In this document: positions 1 to 11,358 of the stretch, piece after piece | Position numbering within the stretch: the first letter of the stretch is position 1 | Layout: the number at the start of each line of letters is the position of its first letter | Assembly (NCBI RefSeq): GCF_964030925.1 | Contig: NZ_OZ034992.1 | Coordinates: 1,736,001-1,800,000, forward strand | Direction: 5' to 3' | Origin: Spiroplasma_E sp902809815 | GTDB lineage: Bacteria; Bacillota_I; Bacilli_A; Mycoplasmatales; VBWQ01 | Length of the DNA stretch: 64,000 nt | The notes under the pieces: generated by a model | What the model was told of the DNA's origin: nothing | Databases searched by the model: none | Seen by the model: the letters and a program-made list of their open reading frames with translations, nothing else | Made by a program: the position numbers and the translations under genes

Positions 1-981
1 ATCTTGTTTTTTATTTATTTCATTAATAGCACCAACAATATTTTTATTATTAGTTTCTAATCTTCCATAAGTATTATTAAGCAATAATGAGATAGCAAGA
101 GAACTATTTGAACTATCATTTATTCATAATTGGTCTCTATCATCTTTATATGTAAAATATCCTTTCATAAAAACAGATTTTTTATAATAATTAGTTAAAT
201 CTGGTATTTTATTATCAACATATTCTTTGTTAGTTGCATCAGTTTCAAAAGTAGGTGTTCCAACATCAATAATTCTTTTATTATTAGCAATAATACCTTT
301 ATCATCTTTTAATTTAACAAAATTAATATTATCTTTATCAACTTCTCATAATGAATCAATATTACTATCAACATGAATTTTTAATTTAGGTATAGTATCA
401 CTAACATTATCTATTTTTATACCAGTACCTTCAATTAAACTCATTTTTTGTAAAAATGTTTTATTACCAGAATCTCAAGTAATTAGTTTAGTATCACTTT
501 CATCAAAAATACTAGGAGTATTAAAATTATCTGTATTACATGAAATAGGATTATTAATTGCTTTTCTTGGAGTATGTAAATTTGCTTGTTGTAATAAATT
601 ATATACTTCCATTAAAACATAATCTGGTTCACTTGGTGGACTAATACTACTTGATAAACCATTACCACTAATTGAAACACTACTTCTTATAAATGCCATT
701 CCAACAGTTAAATAATATATAGTCATTCTTGCGGTTGCTCTTTTAACTAATTGTTTTTGAGTAGTATTAAGATTATCAAATCCAGTTTGTTCAATTAAAT
801 TACCAGTAATAGTATTAATTCTTTCACTTGATATAGCAATTGCCATAATAGTAAAATCAGTTTTAGTATTATCAGTAGTAGTTTGGTCAGCATCTGGTAT
901 AAAACCATATATAGTTTTTAAATCATCTTTTGTAATATAATTTAAATTTACATTTCAATCAATATTATTTTTGTTTTCCAT
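1..981 (-). CDS. Phage tail-fibre-like structural protein (3' end beyond window)
   Basis: The reading frame starts at an ATG at 981 (MENKNNIDWNVNL) and runs off the left edge, so at least 326 residues are present and the C-terminus is missing. UGA is read as Trp at 955-957 and 475-477. Towards the visible end there is the segment ETDATNKEYVDNKI (about 210-245), a motif common in phage fibre and baseplate proteins just before a trimeric shaft. No signal peptide or membrane segment is visible. It is the last visible gene of a minus-strand phage head operon and overlaps the stop of the preceding gene by 17 nt, which suggests translational coupling. Assignment to tail or receptor binding rests on the motif and position only; a head decoration role is possible. 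Confidence 0.6.
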
Positions 982-1747
982 AATTTTTAAACCTTTCATA
1001 TCCATGTACTGCTTGTGATTTATTAACTACACCAATAACTGATTTATATTTCTTTTGTTGAATTACTTTTTTACCTATATTTTTAGAATTCCTACGTGCT
1101 AAATATTCTTTATCTTCTTTATCTAATCCACCATGATAATATTGCCTTATAAGTATTGAATTAGCCCCAGTACCATAAGCACCAGTTGCTTTACACATAT
1201 CAATTCACATTTCTTTTGATATCATAAAGTAATCATATGATTTACTTAAATTAGTTCTATATGTTAATGTAGCAATACCATAAGTACTAGACTGTTGTTG
1301 TATTACTGGAGTTCATATACCACCTGCTAATGCACTACTAGAAAGATTTACATAAACTCCAATCATACTGTCATAATCTTCTTGTGTTAAAGAATTCATT
1401 ATTATTTCTTTACCTTTATCCATTAATGACTTACCATTTAAATATTGTTTTTGAATATGTTGTAATTTTGCAATATTATTATTAGTAATATGTGTCATTA
1501 TTTTTTTATGAATTACTGGTAAATTTGTTAATTTTTGTAAAACTTGTTGAAATTCTGATAATTCTTTTTGTGATTTACCTTGTCCTAAAATTTTTGACAT
1601 TAATTGATTTTTTAATATTCCTGCTGGATTTTTTAAAAAACTATTAAATAATGAATTACTTTTTTTAAATTTTTCTATATATTCAGCAGTTTGTATATCA
1701 GTAACAGCAGTTTCTAATATTATTCTTAATAATAATATAATAGGCAT
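965..1747 (-). CDS. Uncharacterised phage structural protein, 260 aa
   Basis: A 260-residue frame starting MPIILLLRIILETAV, joined across a UGA Trp codon at 1313-1315. It begins five bases after the capsid gene stop and ends inside the next gene. The N-terminal 20 residues are hydrophobic; the middle is Lys/Gln-rich and helical (EYIEKFKKSNSLFNSFLKN), and the C-terminal part contains ITTPVIQ-type and YFMISKEMW segments followed by a basic tail (RRNSKNIGKKVIQQKKYK). Position directly after the capsid gene is where head-completion or tail-connector proteins usually lie, but no family motif is recognised, so function is left open. Confidence 0.6.
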
Positions 1748-1752
1748 TTAAA

Positions 1753-2943
1753 TTACTTCTTTGTAAAAGTTACTTGTAAAGAACCATCATATAAAGTTTT
1801 ACCTTCAACATTAGCACTTGTTGCTGTTAAATCTGAAAAATTAGCATTACCTTTTCGATAATTAGGATTTTTAGCAATAACTGCTTTTTCTACTTCATCT
1901 GCAGTTGGTGTTGCACCAGCCATAGTAATAGCACCTAAATTAGTAAATTCAATTGCTGTTGCAATATCTATACTTGAAGTAACTGTAAATCCTTTAACTA
2001 AATCTGGTCTTAATGCTTTACCTTCTGAAACTAAAAACTTATGAAAGTTTTTAATATTACCATTAGTTTGTAAAATAAATGTATTATCAAGACCACGATT
2101 AAAAGGAAATGCTAATGCTTCTTTATGCACTAATACAGCATCACAACCCCTAAAGTCAAATCCTTCTTGTTTATCAATAACTCCAGCTGGATAATTTCTT
2201 CCTAATCATGGACATTCTATAATTTTAATACCACCAATTTCTAATACTTTACCACTAGCTAATGCTTCACTAGAACTTTCACTACCTAAATTAGCATTTG
2301 CTAATAAAACTAACGGTTTAAAAAAACTAGATACTCATAATGTATAATCTTCTTCATTTGTACCAATATATTCATCAGTAATTCTTGCTTTTAAAGTTGC
2401 TAATGTAGTTGAGATTTTTAATCATAATAATGCTCTATAATCATCTGTTTTAGGATTAGTTGGTAATGTAATATTAATAATGCCATTTTCGTTTGCTGTT
2501 TTAACTGCTAATTGAAGTAATTTAGCAACTAAATATACTTCTACTGATTTTGCTTTTGCATCAATTCAACCAGAAACATAACTATCACCCATAGTAATTC
2601 CACCATCTTCAAATTTAGCACCTAATCTTTTTAAATCTAATGTTTCAATTTCATAATTAATTTCTTTTGATTTATTTAAAAGAATTTGTTCTGTTCTAAT
2701 TGCTGTTACATCATTTTCACCAGCACCACGTTTATAATCTTGTGTAATATTACGTTTTGTAACATCATAAATAGCAGTACCAGCATCTAATTGTTCTCTA
2801 TTCTCTACTGTTGCATTAATTAATGCAACTCTTTTTGATAATAAAACTTTTAAATTTTTAAGATATTTAACTGATAAATCTGCTTTACCACTAGGTGTAC
2901 TAGGGTCATTAATTGTTGTTGATTGTGTTGTAATAATTGCCAT
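1753..2943 (-). CDS. Phage major capsid protein
   Basis: A 396-residue protein starting MAIITTQSTTINDPS at 2943, behind a clear AAAGGAG ribosome binding site at about 2948-2955, with a UGA Trp at 2566-2568. The size, the extended polar N-terminus, the central QLDAGTAIYDVTKRNITQDY segment and the C-terminal run rich in F, V and N fit a phage capsid protein of HK97-like type. It follows the acidic scaffold-like gene and a 68-residue ORF, matching the order terminase, portal, scaffold, capsid. It would polymerise into the virion head. The family is inferred from gene order and overall character rather than from a diagnostic motif. Confidence 0.7.
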
Positions 2944-2945
2944 AT

Positions 2946-3152
2946 TTATTCTCCTTTAATTTGTTTTAAATCATTTAATACTTGTTTTTCAAAATTAAGT
3001 ATTTTTTCTAAACAATTGATACTTTTTTCATATCCTTTAATACTTTCTAAAGTATTTATTATTTCTATACGAGTACTTCTAGTAATATTAAAAATATCAG
3101 GATAATCACTTTGAATATTTTCATATTTTTTATTAAATTCTTTAATAGTCAT
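2946..3152 (-). CDS. Small helical phage protein, 68 aa
   Basis: Starts MTIKEFNKKYENIQSDYP and ends KQVLNDLKQIKGE, with charged heptad-like spacing in the second half that suggests a short coiled coil. It sits between the scaffold-like gene (2 nt gap) and the capsid gene (2 nt gap), and the capsid ribosome binding site is inside its last codons, so the three genes are translationally coupled. No family is recognised. A head assembly accessory role is an inference from position. Confidence 0.6.
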   Translation of the reverse strand: MTIKEFNKKYENIQSDYPDIFNITRSTRIEIINTLESIKGYEKSINCLEKILNFEKQVLNDLKQIKGE

Positions 3153-3154
3153 AT

Positions 3155-3637
3155 TTAACCTACCATTCCTAATTTACTAGTATCTACATCTTCTTTTTTA
3201 TTTTCTTTAAATTTATCTTTTACATCTAAAGAATTACTAATATTTGTATCTTTATTTTTATTAAATAAATGTGGAAAATCTTTATTTAATAATGATAATT
3301 CTTCTTCAATATCATCTTTATCTCCAAGATATCTTTTTAATAAATTAATATTTTCTTGTGATAAATCATATTTTTTATAACTTTCTGAATGTCTAATTTC
3401 TCTATCTTTATCAGTTTTTTCTTTATATAAAGCATTATATTTTTCTTCTAATTCTTTATATTTATCTTCTAAAGTTGGTTCTTTAGACTCTTCTTTTTCG
3501 GGCTCTTTTTTATCCTCAGATTCAGATTCTTTTTCAGTATTTTCTTCTGATTTTACTTCTTCTTTAGTTTCTTCTTGTTCATCTTTTTCTTTTTCTTCCA
3601 TACTATTACCTTCTTTCATTTCATTTTCATTTAACAT
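3155..3637 (-). CDS. Acidic scaffold-like phage protein
   Basis: A 160-residue, extremely charged protein. Residues 1-60 are mostly Glu, Lys and Asp (EEKEKDEQEETKEEVKSEE), residues 60-95 are a coiled coil (LEDKYKELEEKYNALYKEK), and the tail ends DTSKLGMVG. This composition and the position just before the capsid gene are typical of phage scaffold proteins (GP20/DUF4355 type), which guide procapsid assembly and are later removed. The ATG at 3637 is chosen because AAAGGTGG lies 7 nt upstream; an in-frame GTG at 3649 lies inside that ribosome binding site and is unlikely to be the start. Confidence 0.65.
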   Translation of the reverse strand: MLNENEMKEGNSMEEKEKDEQEETKEEVKSEENTEKESESEDKKEPEKEESKEPTLEDKYKELEEKYNALYKEKTDKDREIRHSESYKKYDLSQENINLLKRYLGDKDDIEEELSLLNKDFPHLFNKNKDTNISNSLDVKDKFKENKKEDVDTSKLGMVG

Positions 3638-3653
3638 AATTACCACCACCTTT

Positions 3654-6473
3654 CTAAGTTGAACTTTTTGGATTAATTACCAATGATGTAGTTTGTAAGT
3701 TTCAATTGGCATTAGTTTTAATATGAGGTAATCCCATGCTAAATGTAAAAGTTACAATAAATTGATATCTTAGTACTATATATTTATCAAAACTAATATA
3801 AGCCACTATTTTAAATCAAATTGATGAAGCAATTGTATTTTCTCGACTTAAATTATCATTTGTTCATAATAAATCATTAACATAAGTGCTATTAATATTA
3901 TCTGTTGCTTTTAAAGTTGCTGATTGACGAGGATATTTATCGTGGGATTTTTTTTCATTAATAATATTAAATGTTCAATTATCTGTAGCATCATTATGAT
4001 TCCCAGAATTATTATCATAATAATTAACATGTGATTCAAATTGTGAATTATTTTCATTAATATCTTTTAATTCACTTAAATTAATTTTTATAGGTGTAAA
4101 CCAATTTTTTGAATTTGTTACTGTTTCATAAATTGCGTTCATATTAAAATTAAAATTAAATGTTATACTTTCATAATCTTCTTTAAATTTATCAAAACTA
4201 TCATAACCATAATCTTGATATGAAAATAATATTGCTTTACCATAACCACTTAATTCATCATTTATATCAGGTCTCATCTGATAAGGATAATTTGGTCTTA
4301 TATCATATGAACCTTTAATACTATTATTAATGCCATATTGACTTTGATTACTTAAATCAATAAATATAGGATGTGCTCTTTCTATTAATGGTGGAGGTTG
4401 TATTGCTTGTGGATAATTAAATGGTTGGTCAAATTTAAAAGTATTATTTGCTAAAATAAATGTATTTTGAATTAATCTACTATTATTACTTGCTTTACCT
4501 ACTGTTTGATAAGTACCACTTCAAATACTAAAATTATCATTAACAGCACCACTTCTATTATCTGGCATTGAATAAAATGTTATTTTAAAATTACTTTTTC
4601 CTACAACTTTAATATCAATCATATCAATTGCTCATTTTAATATATTAGTATTAGTAAATTTAGGTTCATTTAATAATGGAATTAAACTATTTTCTTTTGG
4701 TAATAACGAAATTGTATCTTTGCCACCAGCACCATTTAATTGACCTAAATTTACACTATCATAAATTCCTTGTGAAGAAATACTTCCATCATTAATGTTA
4801 AAATTTTGTAAATTAATCCTATCTGTTAAATTAAATGTAAATGATGTCATATGACTTGCTGAACCTAATCCTGCTTGAATTGAATCTGGTGTATCATTTC
4901 TAAACATATCAAGTGGTATAGGACTACCACTAGGTGGTGTTGAATATAGTAATTTTGTATAAAAAGTATATAATTCAGCAGATATTAAACCATTTATGTA
5001 ATTAAATTGTGGAATTAACAAGTTACTACTTAACTTTGCTCCAATATCTAATCCACCAACAAAAGCATTCATAAATGACCCGAATATAGGTATAGTATTA
5101 AGATTAATTTTAATTGTTTCTCTTATTGTTAAAGGTATTTCACTAATAGGATTATAAATAAAATAATGTAAAGCATTTATAGTATTTAATTGCTTAAATT
5201 TATTATTATTCATATTATAATGAGTATTACCAATAAATTTTTTATTATTTTTATTATAATATTGAAAATATGGATTACCAGCAGTTGCATAATTATAATC
5301 TTCTATTTCAGCACCATTTAAAAAATTATTATCTCAATAATTTACTAATCTATTTGATACATCAACTTTATTAGTATTTTTAGTTTTTTCTAAATTAGTA
5401 AGTAAATGACCTTCATAATGTTGAGTTGCACCATCATCATATAATGGTAGTACTTCTTTTCTTCATTCTGTATAACCATCCATAGTTGATTGTCCTTGAA
5501 CAGTTAAAACATAATTAGTTTCTGGTAATGCTTGAAAACTTACTGGGTCATAAGTTGAACATTGATATTGTCATGGAAATAATAATTTACTTGGATATTG
5601 TCTATATTTATGTTGTTTAGTATTTTCAGGATTATTATCAATATCTCTACCTCATAATGCTATTGAAATAGGTTTTACTGAACCATAAAAAGATATTTGA
5701 CAATGTGTTACTGGTAATGGAGTTAAATAATTATCATCTAAAATAATATTATTATTTTCATCTAATGCTGGTAATGCTACTGGGTCAGCAGGTGCACCTA
5801 ATTGTACATATTGATTAATTGCTAATCCACTATGTGCTAATTTATCATTTAATGAACTAAAAGTACATTGAATATATGCAAGTTCTTTATTTTCATTATT
5901 ATAAGTTTTACTAGCAACTTCAAGAATATATCATTGTCTATCAACTTTAATAGATTTATCAGTATTTATAACTTTATTAATTTCTGGAATCATATATAAC
6001 TTATATAAATTTGAAACAATATTATTAATAAAATTAAAATTCTTTTTTTCATTTGGAATATTAATAACTACATTTTTAATTGCTTGTTCTTGAATAAAAG
6101 CATTATTTGCTGGAGTTGCTGAATAAGTAATACCTAATTGGTCACTTAAAATATTTCCATAAAATACATCACCAACTTGTAATTGTTTATATGCTTCATC
6201 TGGATTATCTTTATTTTGAATAGGATAATAAGAATGGTCTCAAACTGCTTGTATTGCTTCTCTACCAGTAAAGATTTTACTAAATGAAGTATAATCATTA
6301 GGAATACTAGTTGGTGGTTTATAACCGGTTTCTGTTGAATTTATAGCACCTAAAATAATAGTAAAAGGACATACACGAAATTGTAAATCTTTATTTTGTG
6401 TAAAATCTTTTTCAATTTCACCAGTTGATTTTCAAACTGTTTTAATTAATTGATGATTTATTTTCGGTATCAT
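3654..6473 (-). CDS. Large phage structural protein, 939 aa
   Basis: A single 939-residue frame from ATG at 6473 (MIPKINHQLIKTVWKSTGEI) to TAG at 3654, continuous only with UGA as Trp. It lies between portal and scaffold genes and overlaps the portal gene end by 32 nt. The protein is rich in Asn, Tyr, Pro and Thr, with many short beta-prone segments and no membrane span except a hydrophobic glycine-rich stretch near residue 440 (FGSFMNAFVGGLDIGAKL). Its size and place suggest a virion protein such as a collar, knob or internal head protein. No known family was recognised; it is the largest unexplained phage product in the window. Confidence 0.65.
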
Positions 6474-7749
6474 TTTTAGTTTCTCCATCAATATCTTTTA
6501 CTAATTTATTATCAAAATCAATTTCTTCTTTTCTCATTCTTCTATTTTCTTCAAGAATGTTCATTGCTTCTTCTTCACTAACACCTTCTTCTTGCACAAG
6601 AATACGTTTTCTATTAGTTAAATCTAATGCTAATTTTCTCTCATTAATTTCTAATGATTTTAATCTATCTATAATAGTATTTTCTTTAATTTCAAATGTT
6701 CATTTAGATTTATCACCATCTAATCCCATTAATATAAAACATCTTTGAAATATTTCATTTCAATCACTTTGATTTAAAGTTCTTTTAATTCTTGTAGTTT
6801 CCATATCTCTTGAATTAGTAATTAATACTTCTGCTTCAGTTTTTTGACTAGTAGTATCATTTACTGGACTATATCCACTACCTTCAAATGCTTTATCAAT
6901 AATAAATTGTATAAATTCTGCATATTTATCTAATATTGGACTACCTTGTAAAATAGCAATTGGTGGTGTTCCACTAGTACTTCCTAAACTTCTTAAATTT
7001 GCTTGTAAAATAAACTTACCTATTAATTTTTTTAAATCAAAAGCAGTTTTAGATTTATTTATCTCTTGTTCAGTAATATCTAAAAATACACGAGTAACAT
7101 TATATTCAAGTTCATGTTCAATTGATTCAAATGTTTTATTTAATAATTTTTGTAATTTTTTAATTGGAGTCATATCTGGATAATAATCACCAATAACTCC
7201 ACCAAAGAAATTCTTTTTAGGTAAATTTTGCATAAATTTAACTGGAATAATACCTAAATTATGATTTTCTATTAAAGGTAATTGTAAATCTTTACTTATT
7301 TTTTCTTGTAAACCATCTAAAGTAATAAAATCACTAGTAAAATATCTAATTATTTGATTTTGAGTATATGTTGTTTTAACATAAATACTTTGGTCATCAT
7401 ATTGTAACCTTGACCATGTTGATGCACTATATTCAGTTTCTAATACTCTTGCTACTCTTGATTGAGCATATGGTTGAGCAAAATTTAATGAAATTCTACC
7501 AGTTTTACTTCTATCAATTTGAACAATACTATAACCATAACCAGATTTAATATGACAATCTTGATAAAATAATGAATCAAAATTATTTCATTCTTTTAAT
7601 TTTTCAATTGCTCTTTTATAATCATCATCTTCACTTGTTAAAGTATAACCATTACCTCATAGTAATTTTGAAGCATGATTTGCTATAATTTCTTGAAGAT
7701 TTATCATACATCACTTAGGAGTTAATATTTCAGTATTATGATTATTCAT
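6442..7749 (-). CDS. Phage portal protein
   Basis: A 435-residue frame from ATG at 7749 (MNNHNTEILTPKW) behind GAAAGGAAAT. Near the N-terminus it has the portal-like run ASKLLWGNGYTLTSEDDD, later FDSLFYQDCHIKSGYGYS and VLETEYSASTWSR, and a helical C-terminal half (NILEENRRMRKEEIDFDNKL), all typical of ring-forming portal proteins that make the DNA entry vertex. It follows the large terminase gene with a 3 nt gap and overlaps the next gene by 32 nt. The stop at 6442 leaves an Asn/Ser-rich tail (NDTENKSSIN). Gene order strongly supports the call. Confidence 0.8.
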
Positions 7750-7752
7750 ATG

Positions 7753-9105
7753 TTATTTCCTTTCAAAATAAGGATTTATATTTGCACTTAAATTTCTAAT
7801 ATATGGTTCTATAGCATAATCAAATGCATCTCGTAAATGGTCATTACCTGCTAATGGTATTTGTTTAATACTTTTAGGGTCTCATACAGCCAATCTAAAC
7901 TCATCTAATAATGCTTGTGCATTCATACTAATATTTAAGCGTTCTGATGCCATTAAAGCGACATTTTTACCTATTCTAAACTCTAACCTTAACTTCACAC
8001 AATCTTTAAAATATAATCATGAATTAACTTGATATTTAATTGCTGTATCATTTAACATTTCAATAAATGTATAATTACTAAAATCACAATATACAGTTAA
8101 ACCATATTCATATAACAAATTATTTTCTTTTGCTAATTTGATATAAAATTCAACTACTAATCTTGCTAATTGTTTATTATCATAACGAATTAATTTATTC
8201 TCTATTTTTAAACAATCAATAACATTAACAAATTTAAAATTATAATCAAAACCTATTAATACACATGCTAAAGCATCATCTTTAAACCCATAATCTAATC
8301 CAGCACTAAATCTATAACTTGGTTGTAATAATCTACTAATCTTATGAATAAGATGTGAATATATTCCACCAGATTCATAACCTACTAAACCATGACTTCT
8401 TACTCTTGCAGATATTGGGTCTAATTTTTCTATTTCTAATAATTGATGCTTATCACTATCTTTTAAATGAGTATTTAATTTTCAATTTTGATAATGATAA
8501 ATAGTATTATCAATAATAGTAAATTGTTCATATTCATTAATAATTTGTTTTTCATTTTGTGGACAAGCATTTATAGTTTTTTTAATAAATTCATTTAAAA
8601 TACTTCAAGGATTACAACTTTCAATTTCTAATAATTGATTTGCACCACGAATTGCATCTTTTAAATCTTGATAATCATTTTCAGTAATTTCATATCTTTC
8701 ATCACTTCATATAATTACATAATCATATAAATAATTACTTGCTAATCCAGTTAATTTAACATTACTATTATCTTGTGAATGTAAATATTTACAAGTTATT
8801 TTACTACCATTAAATTCAATAGTTTTTTTAGTTTCACTAATAATAAAATTAATACTAGGATAGGTTGCTCTAATAATTTGCTTTAATTCTTGTCAACTAT
8901 CATTTAATTGTTTTGACATATTACGAATTAAATAAGCATGAATATTAATATTTTCTAACATTAATAAAATACCTAAGAATTCAATATCACTAAATGTTTT
9001 ACCAGATTTACGACTACCTAATTGTTTAATTTTATTAATATTTAAAGGTTGTTTTAAATACATTCTTTTAGCAATATCTAATAAATAACCAAAATTACTT
9101 AACAT
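7753..9105 (-). CDS. terL: Phage terminase large subunit
   Basis: A 450-residue protein starting MLSNFGYLLDIAKRM. The N-terminal ATPase has a Walker A-like GSRKSGKTF (residues 31-39) and a hydrophobic strand ending in Asp-Glu (YVIIWSDERYE, Walker B plus catalytic Glu). The C-terminal nuclease half has FSAGLDYGFKDDAL (first metal-binding Asp), CDFSNYTFIEML and the terminal acidic DHLRDAFDYAIE motif. The enzyme pumps phage DNA into the procapsid and cuts the concatemer. The start overlaps the small terminase stop by 7 nt. All landmark motifs are present, so it looks functional. Confidence 0.92.
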
Positions 9106-9494
9106 TTATTCTTACCTTTATTTTCTAAACTAATTGCTATAGGGGCTGTATTATCACTACTTTTTATATCAATTTTTGTAGATAAATGATATTCTTTCAC
9201 AAATGCTCTTTCTAAATATCATGCAGTATTATTTGCATTTGCTTTTAAATATCTTTGTGTATTAATATGGCGTATTTGTAAATATGCTCAATTAATTTGT
9301 TGTAAAAAAGTATTTCTCTTTTTTTGTTTTCAACTATAAAGAGTATTTTCTGTAATATCTAAATAAACTAACATACCAACTTTAGTCGGCACTTCTTCAG
9401 TTTTTTTACATTCCTTAAAATATTCTTCTAATTTTTCTCTTAATGCTTTTGCATCATTAAAAATTGTTCTTATTTTTATTTTTTCTTCTTGCAC
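9099..9494 (-). CDS. terS: Phage terminase small subunit
   Basis: A 131-residue protein with the DNA-packaging small-subunit pattern LREKLEEYFKECKKTEEVPT followed by VGMLVYLDITENTLYSW, the helix-turn-helix that binds the packaging site. UGA Trp occurs at 9330-9332 and twice more. An in-frame ATG exists at 9512, but AAAGGAG lies at its codons 2-3, exactly 8 nt before the GTG at 9494, so GTG is preferred. It is the first gene of the phage operon and overlaps the large subunit start by 7 nt. Confidence 0.82.
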
Positions 9495-9545
9495 ATAAAA
9501 ATCTCCTTTCATATGCTTTAAAAAACGAAAAATTATGATATAATT

Positions 9546-9573
9546 AATATAATCTTTAAGTTAAACATCTCAA
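9546..9573 (-). promoter_or_regulatory. Predicted promoter of the phage packaging operon
   Basis: On the minus strand TTGAGA (9568-9573) and TATATT (9546-9551) are separated by 16 nt, about 50 nt upstream of the small terminase start. No other gene intervenes. The match is fair for a sigma-70-type promoter, but the background is AT-rich, so chance matches are common. Confidence 0.45.
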
Positions 9574-9641
9574 ACTAACTTATTAACTTTATTAATTACT
9601 TCATATATTCTTTTATTTAATTTTTATAATATAATTATAAC

Positions 9642-9670
9642 AAAAAATAGCATTTATAGTGCTATTTTTT
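9642..9670. terminator. Bidirectional hairpin terminator
   Basis: An 11-bp perfect stem AAAAAATAGCA / TGCTATTTTTT with a 7-nt loop. The stop codon of the 54-residue membrane protein gene is in the loop, and the A/T arms supply a U-run on either strand. It separates that gene from the phage operon promoter. Confidence 0.75.
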
Positions 9671-9818
9671 TATTTTTTCTTCTTTTATTTTTGATTTTTT
9701 TTATTAAATAATCTATTAAACATCACATAATACCTAGTCCTATTACACCTACACCTATTAATAATCATTTAGGGTCTTGACCATGATGTTCAATATTTGT
9801 TAAGTACTGTCCTAGCAT
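9654..9818 (-). CDS. Small single-span membrane protein, 54 aa
   Basis: Starts MLGQYLTNIEHHGQDPKW at 9818 behind AAAAGGAAAATAAAAA, has one hydrophobic segment (LLIGVGVIGLGIMWCLIDYL, residues 19-38) and a strongly basic tail (KKIKNKRRKNKKIAL). The topology, short outer N-terminus and basic inner C-terminus, resembles small phage membrane proteins such as filamentous-phage minor proteins or holin accessories. It lies upstream of the phage operon but is separated from it by a terminator, so it is a separate transcript. Function is unknown. Confidence 0.6.
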
Positions 9819-9877
9819 TTTTTATTTTCCTTTTCTATTTATATTTTTCTTTATTGTACATTATTTTATTAAAAAAG

Positions 9878-9905
9878 AAAAGATAACTAATAAAAGTTAT
9901 CTTTT
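9878..9905. terminator. Hairpin, possible bidirectional terminator
   Basis: A perfect 11-bp stem AAAAGATAACT / AGTTATCTTTT with a 6-nt loop, just upstream of the small membrane protein gene on the minus strand. A-rich and T-rich arms could act in either direction. The 240 nt between 9819 and 10038 otherwise hold only a 15-bp direct repeat. Confidence 0.5.
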
Positions 9906-9913
9906 AAACGTAA

Positions 9914-9928
9914 ATAGAATTTGCAGTT
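9914..9928. repeat. 15-bp direct repeat, left copy
   Basis: The sequence ATAGAATTTGCAGTT occurs here and identically at 11341-11355, on either side of the Mbov_0401-type transposase gene and in the same orientation. It may be an element end or duplicated target. Confidence 0.55.
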
Positions 9929-10038
9929 TATTTTATCGTTCTTTAATATTATACTCTAAAACCAAACATTTTTCAACAATATTTTAATAAATTTGATACA
10001 ATGCTTGGAGTTAAATGTAATGGAAAGGTGTTAAAAAA

Positions 10039-11214
10039 ATGTTTAGTTTTAAAGAATTTCTAAAATCTGAAATCACTAATATTTTAGCAAAATATTTTCA
10101 AAAAATCCATGATTATGATGAATATTTTTTTCTAAATAGAGATAAAAATCAATATAAAGTTGCTTGAACATGTAATAGAACAGTAAATACTCCAATTGGA
10201 ATGGATACTTTTAGACAAAGAGTTTATTGAGATAAAATTAATAAAAAAACTTATTATCCAATTTATGAAGAATTTGGTATTAAAAAAAGAGCAAGAATTA
10301 CTAATGATTTATATTTTGATATATTAGATAATTTAATTGAAAATTTAATAAGTAAAAAAGGTTATTTTAATATTCAATCAGAATTTAAATATACTTCTTT
10401 TTCTAAAAATCTTATTTCAAGAATTTTTAAAAATGCAAAAATTGAAAAATGAATACCAGAACAAAAATTTAAAGTATTAGATAATGAAAAATTAAATATA
10501 TGTGCAGATGATGCTTTTGTTACTTGTTGAGATGAAAATGGTTTAAAACAACAATATTGTTGTAGACTTTTAACTTATAATTTAGGAAGAAAAGAAATTT
10601 ATTCATATAGAAATAAATTAGATAAAAAAATAACTTCATTTATGTTATTTAAAACTGGTAATGGTTTAAATCAACATGAATTATATCAATTTACAACACA
10701 AACTATTCTTAATCATTATGATATTAATTTAAATATATTAGGTGTTCAATGAGATTATCATAATTATAATTTAGTTGTTGCTGGTGATGGTGCATTGTGA
10801 ATTAAAGCAATGGCAAGTTGATTGGGATGTTATTATATTTTAGATAAGTTTCATGCTTTAAATTATTTATGAAAATTTTTTGTTGGAGTTCGTGGTAAGA
10901 AAAAAGAAACTCATGATTGAACTAAATATATTGAAGGTGCTACTACTTTTTCAAGTGGTGATTGTAATGAATTACTTTCTTTTTTAAAATCTAATGTTAA
11001 TGAAAAAACTTATAATTATTTTAAAAATAATGCTCATGGTATTGTAAATCAAAATGCTTCTTGAAATATTGGTTGTAGTGCTGAAAGTGATGTTTATCAT
11101 TTTTTAAAATCTTTAACTAATGGAGCAAAAATATATAATTATCAAACATTAAATAATATGTTAATTGCAAAAGCAAATTATTTAAACACTAGAAGTTATC
11201 TTAATAGTACTTAA
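10039..11214 (+). CDS. Mbov_0401 / ISLre2-like (UPF0236) transposase
   Basis: A 391-residue protein starting MFSFKEFLKSEITNILAKY, behind GGAAAGGTG about 10 nt upstream, with many UGA Trp codons. The core contains ADDAFVTCWDENG, VVAGDGALWIKAMASWLG and YILDKFHALNYLWKF, matching the acidic residues conserved in the UPF0236/ISLre2 family and in the transposase-like proteins of mycoplasma ICE elements (Mbov_0401 type). The C-terminal part, HGIVNQNASWNIGCSAESDV, is also typical. The gene is intact, followed by a hairpin terminator, and bracketed by 15-bp direct repeats. A broken relative follows at 11359-11739. No ICE transfer genes are visible nearby. Confidence 0.8.
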
Positions 11215-11236
11215 TAAGTTAAAATTTTATATTTTT

Positions 11237-11265
11237 AAAACCTAATTTTAAGATTAGGATTTTTG
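11237..11265 (+). terminator. Terminator after the transposase gene
   Basis: Stem AAACCTAAT / ATTAGGATTT around a 6-nt loop, followed by T-rich sequence, 23 nt after the transposase stop. Confidence 0.6.
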
Positions 11266-11340
11266 TGTTATTTAAATGTAATTTTGAAATTATATTTTTT
11301 AATATTTTTAAAATTTATGATATAATTTAATTAACAAATC

Positions 11341-11355
11341 ATAGAATTTGCAGTT
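11341..11355. repeat. 15-bp direct repeat, right copy
   Basis: Identical to 9914-9928 (ATAGAATTTGCAGTT). It lies 3' of the intact transposase gene and just before the decayed relative. Confidence 0.55.
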
Positions 11356-11358
11356 ATA

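Noticed and set aside
3647..3649. GTG at 3649 as start of the scaffold-like protein
   Set aside because: This GTG is part of the ribosome binding site that serves the ATG at 3637.
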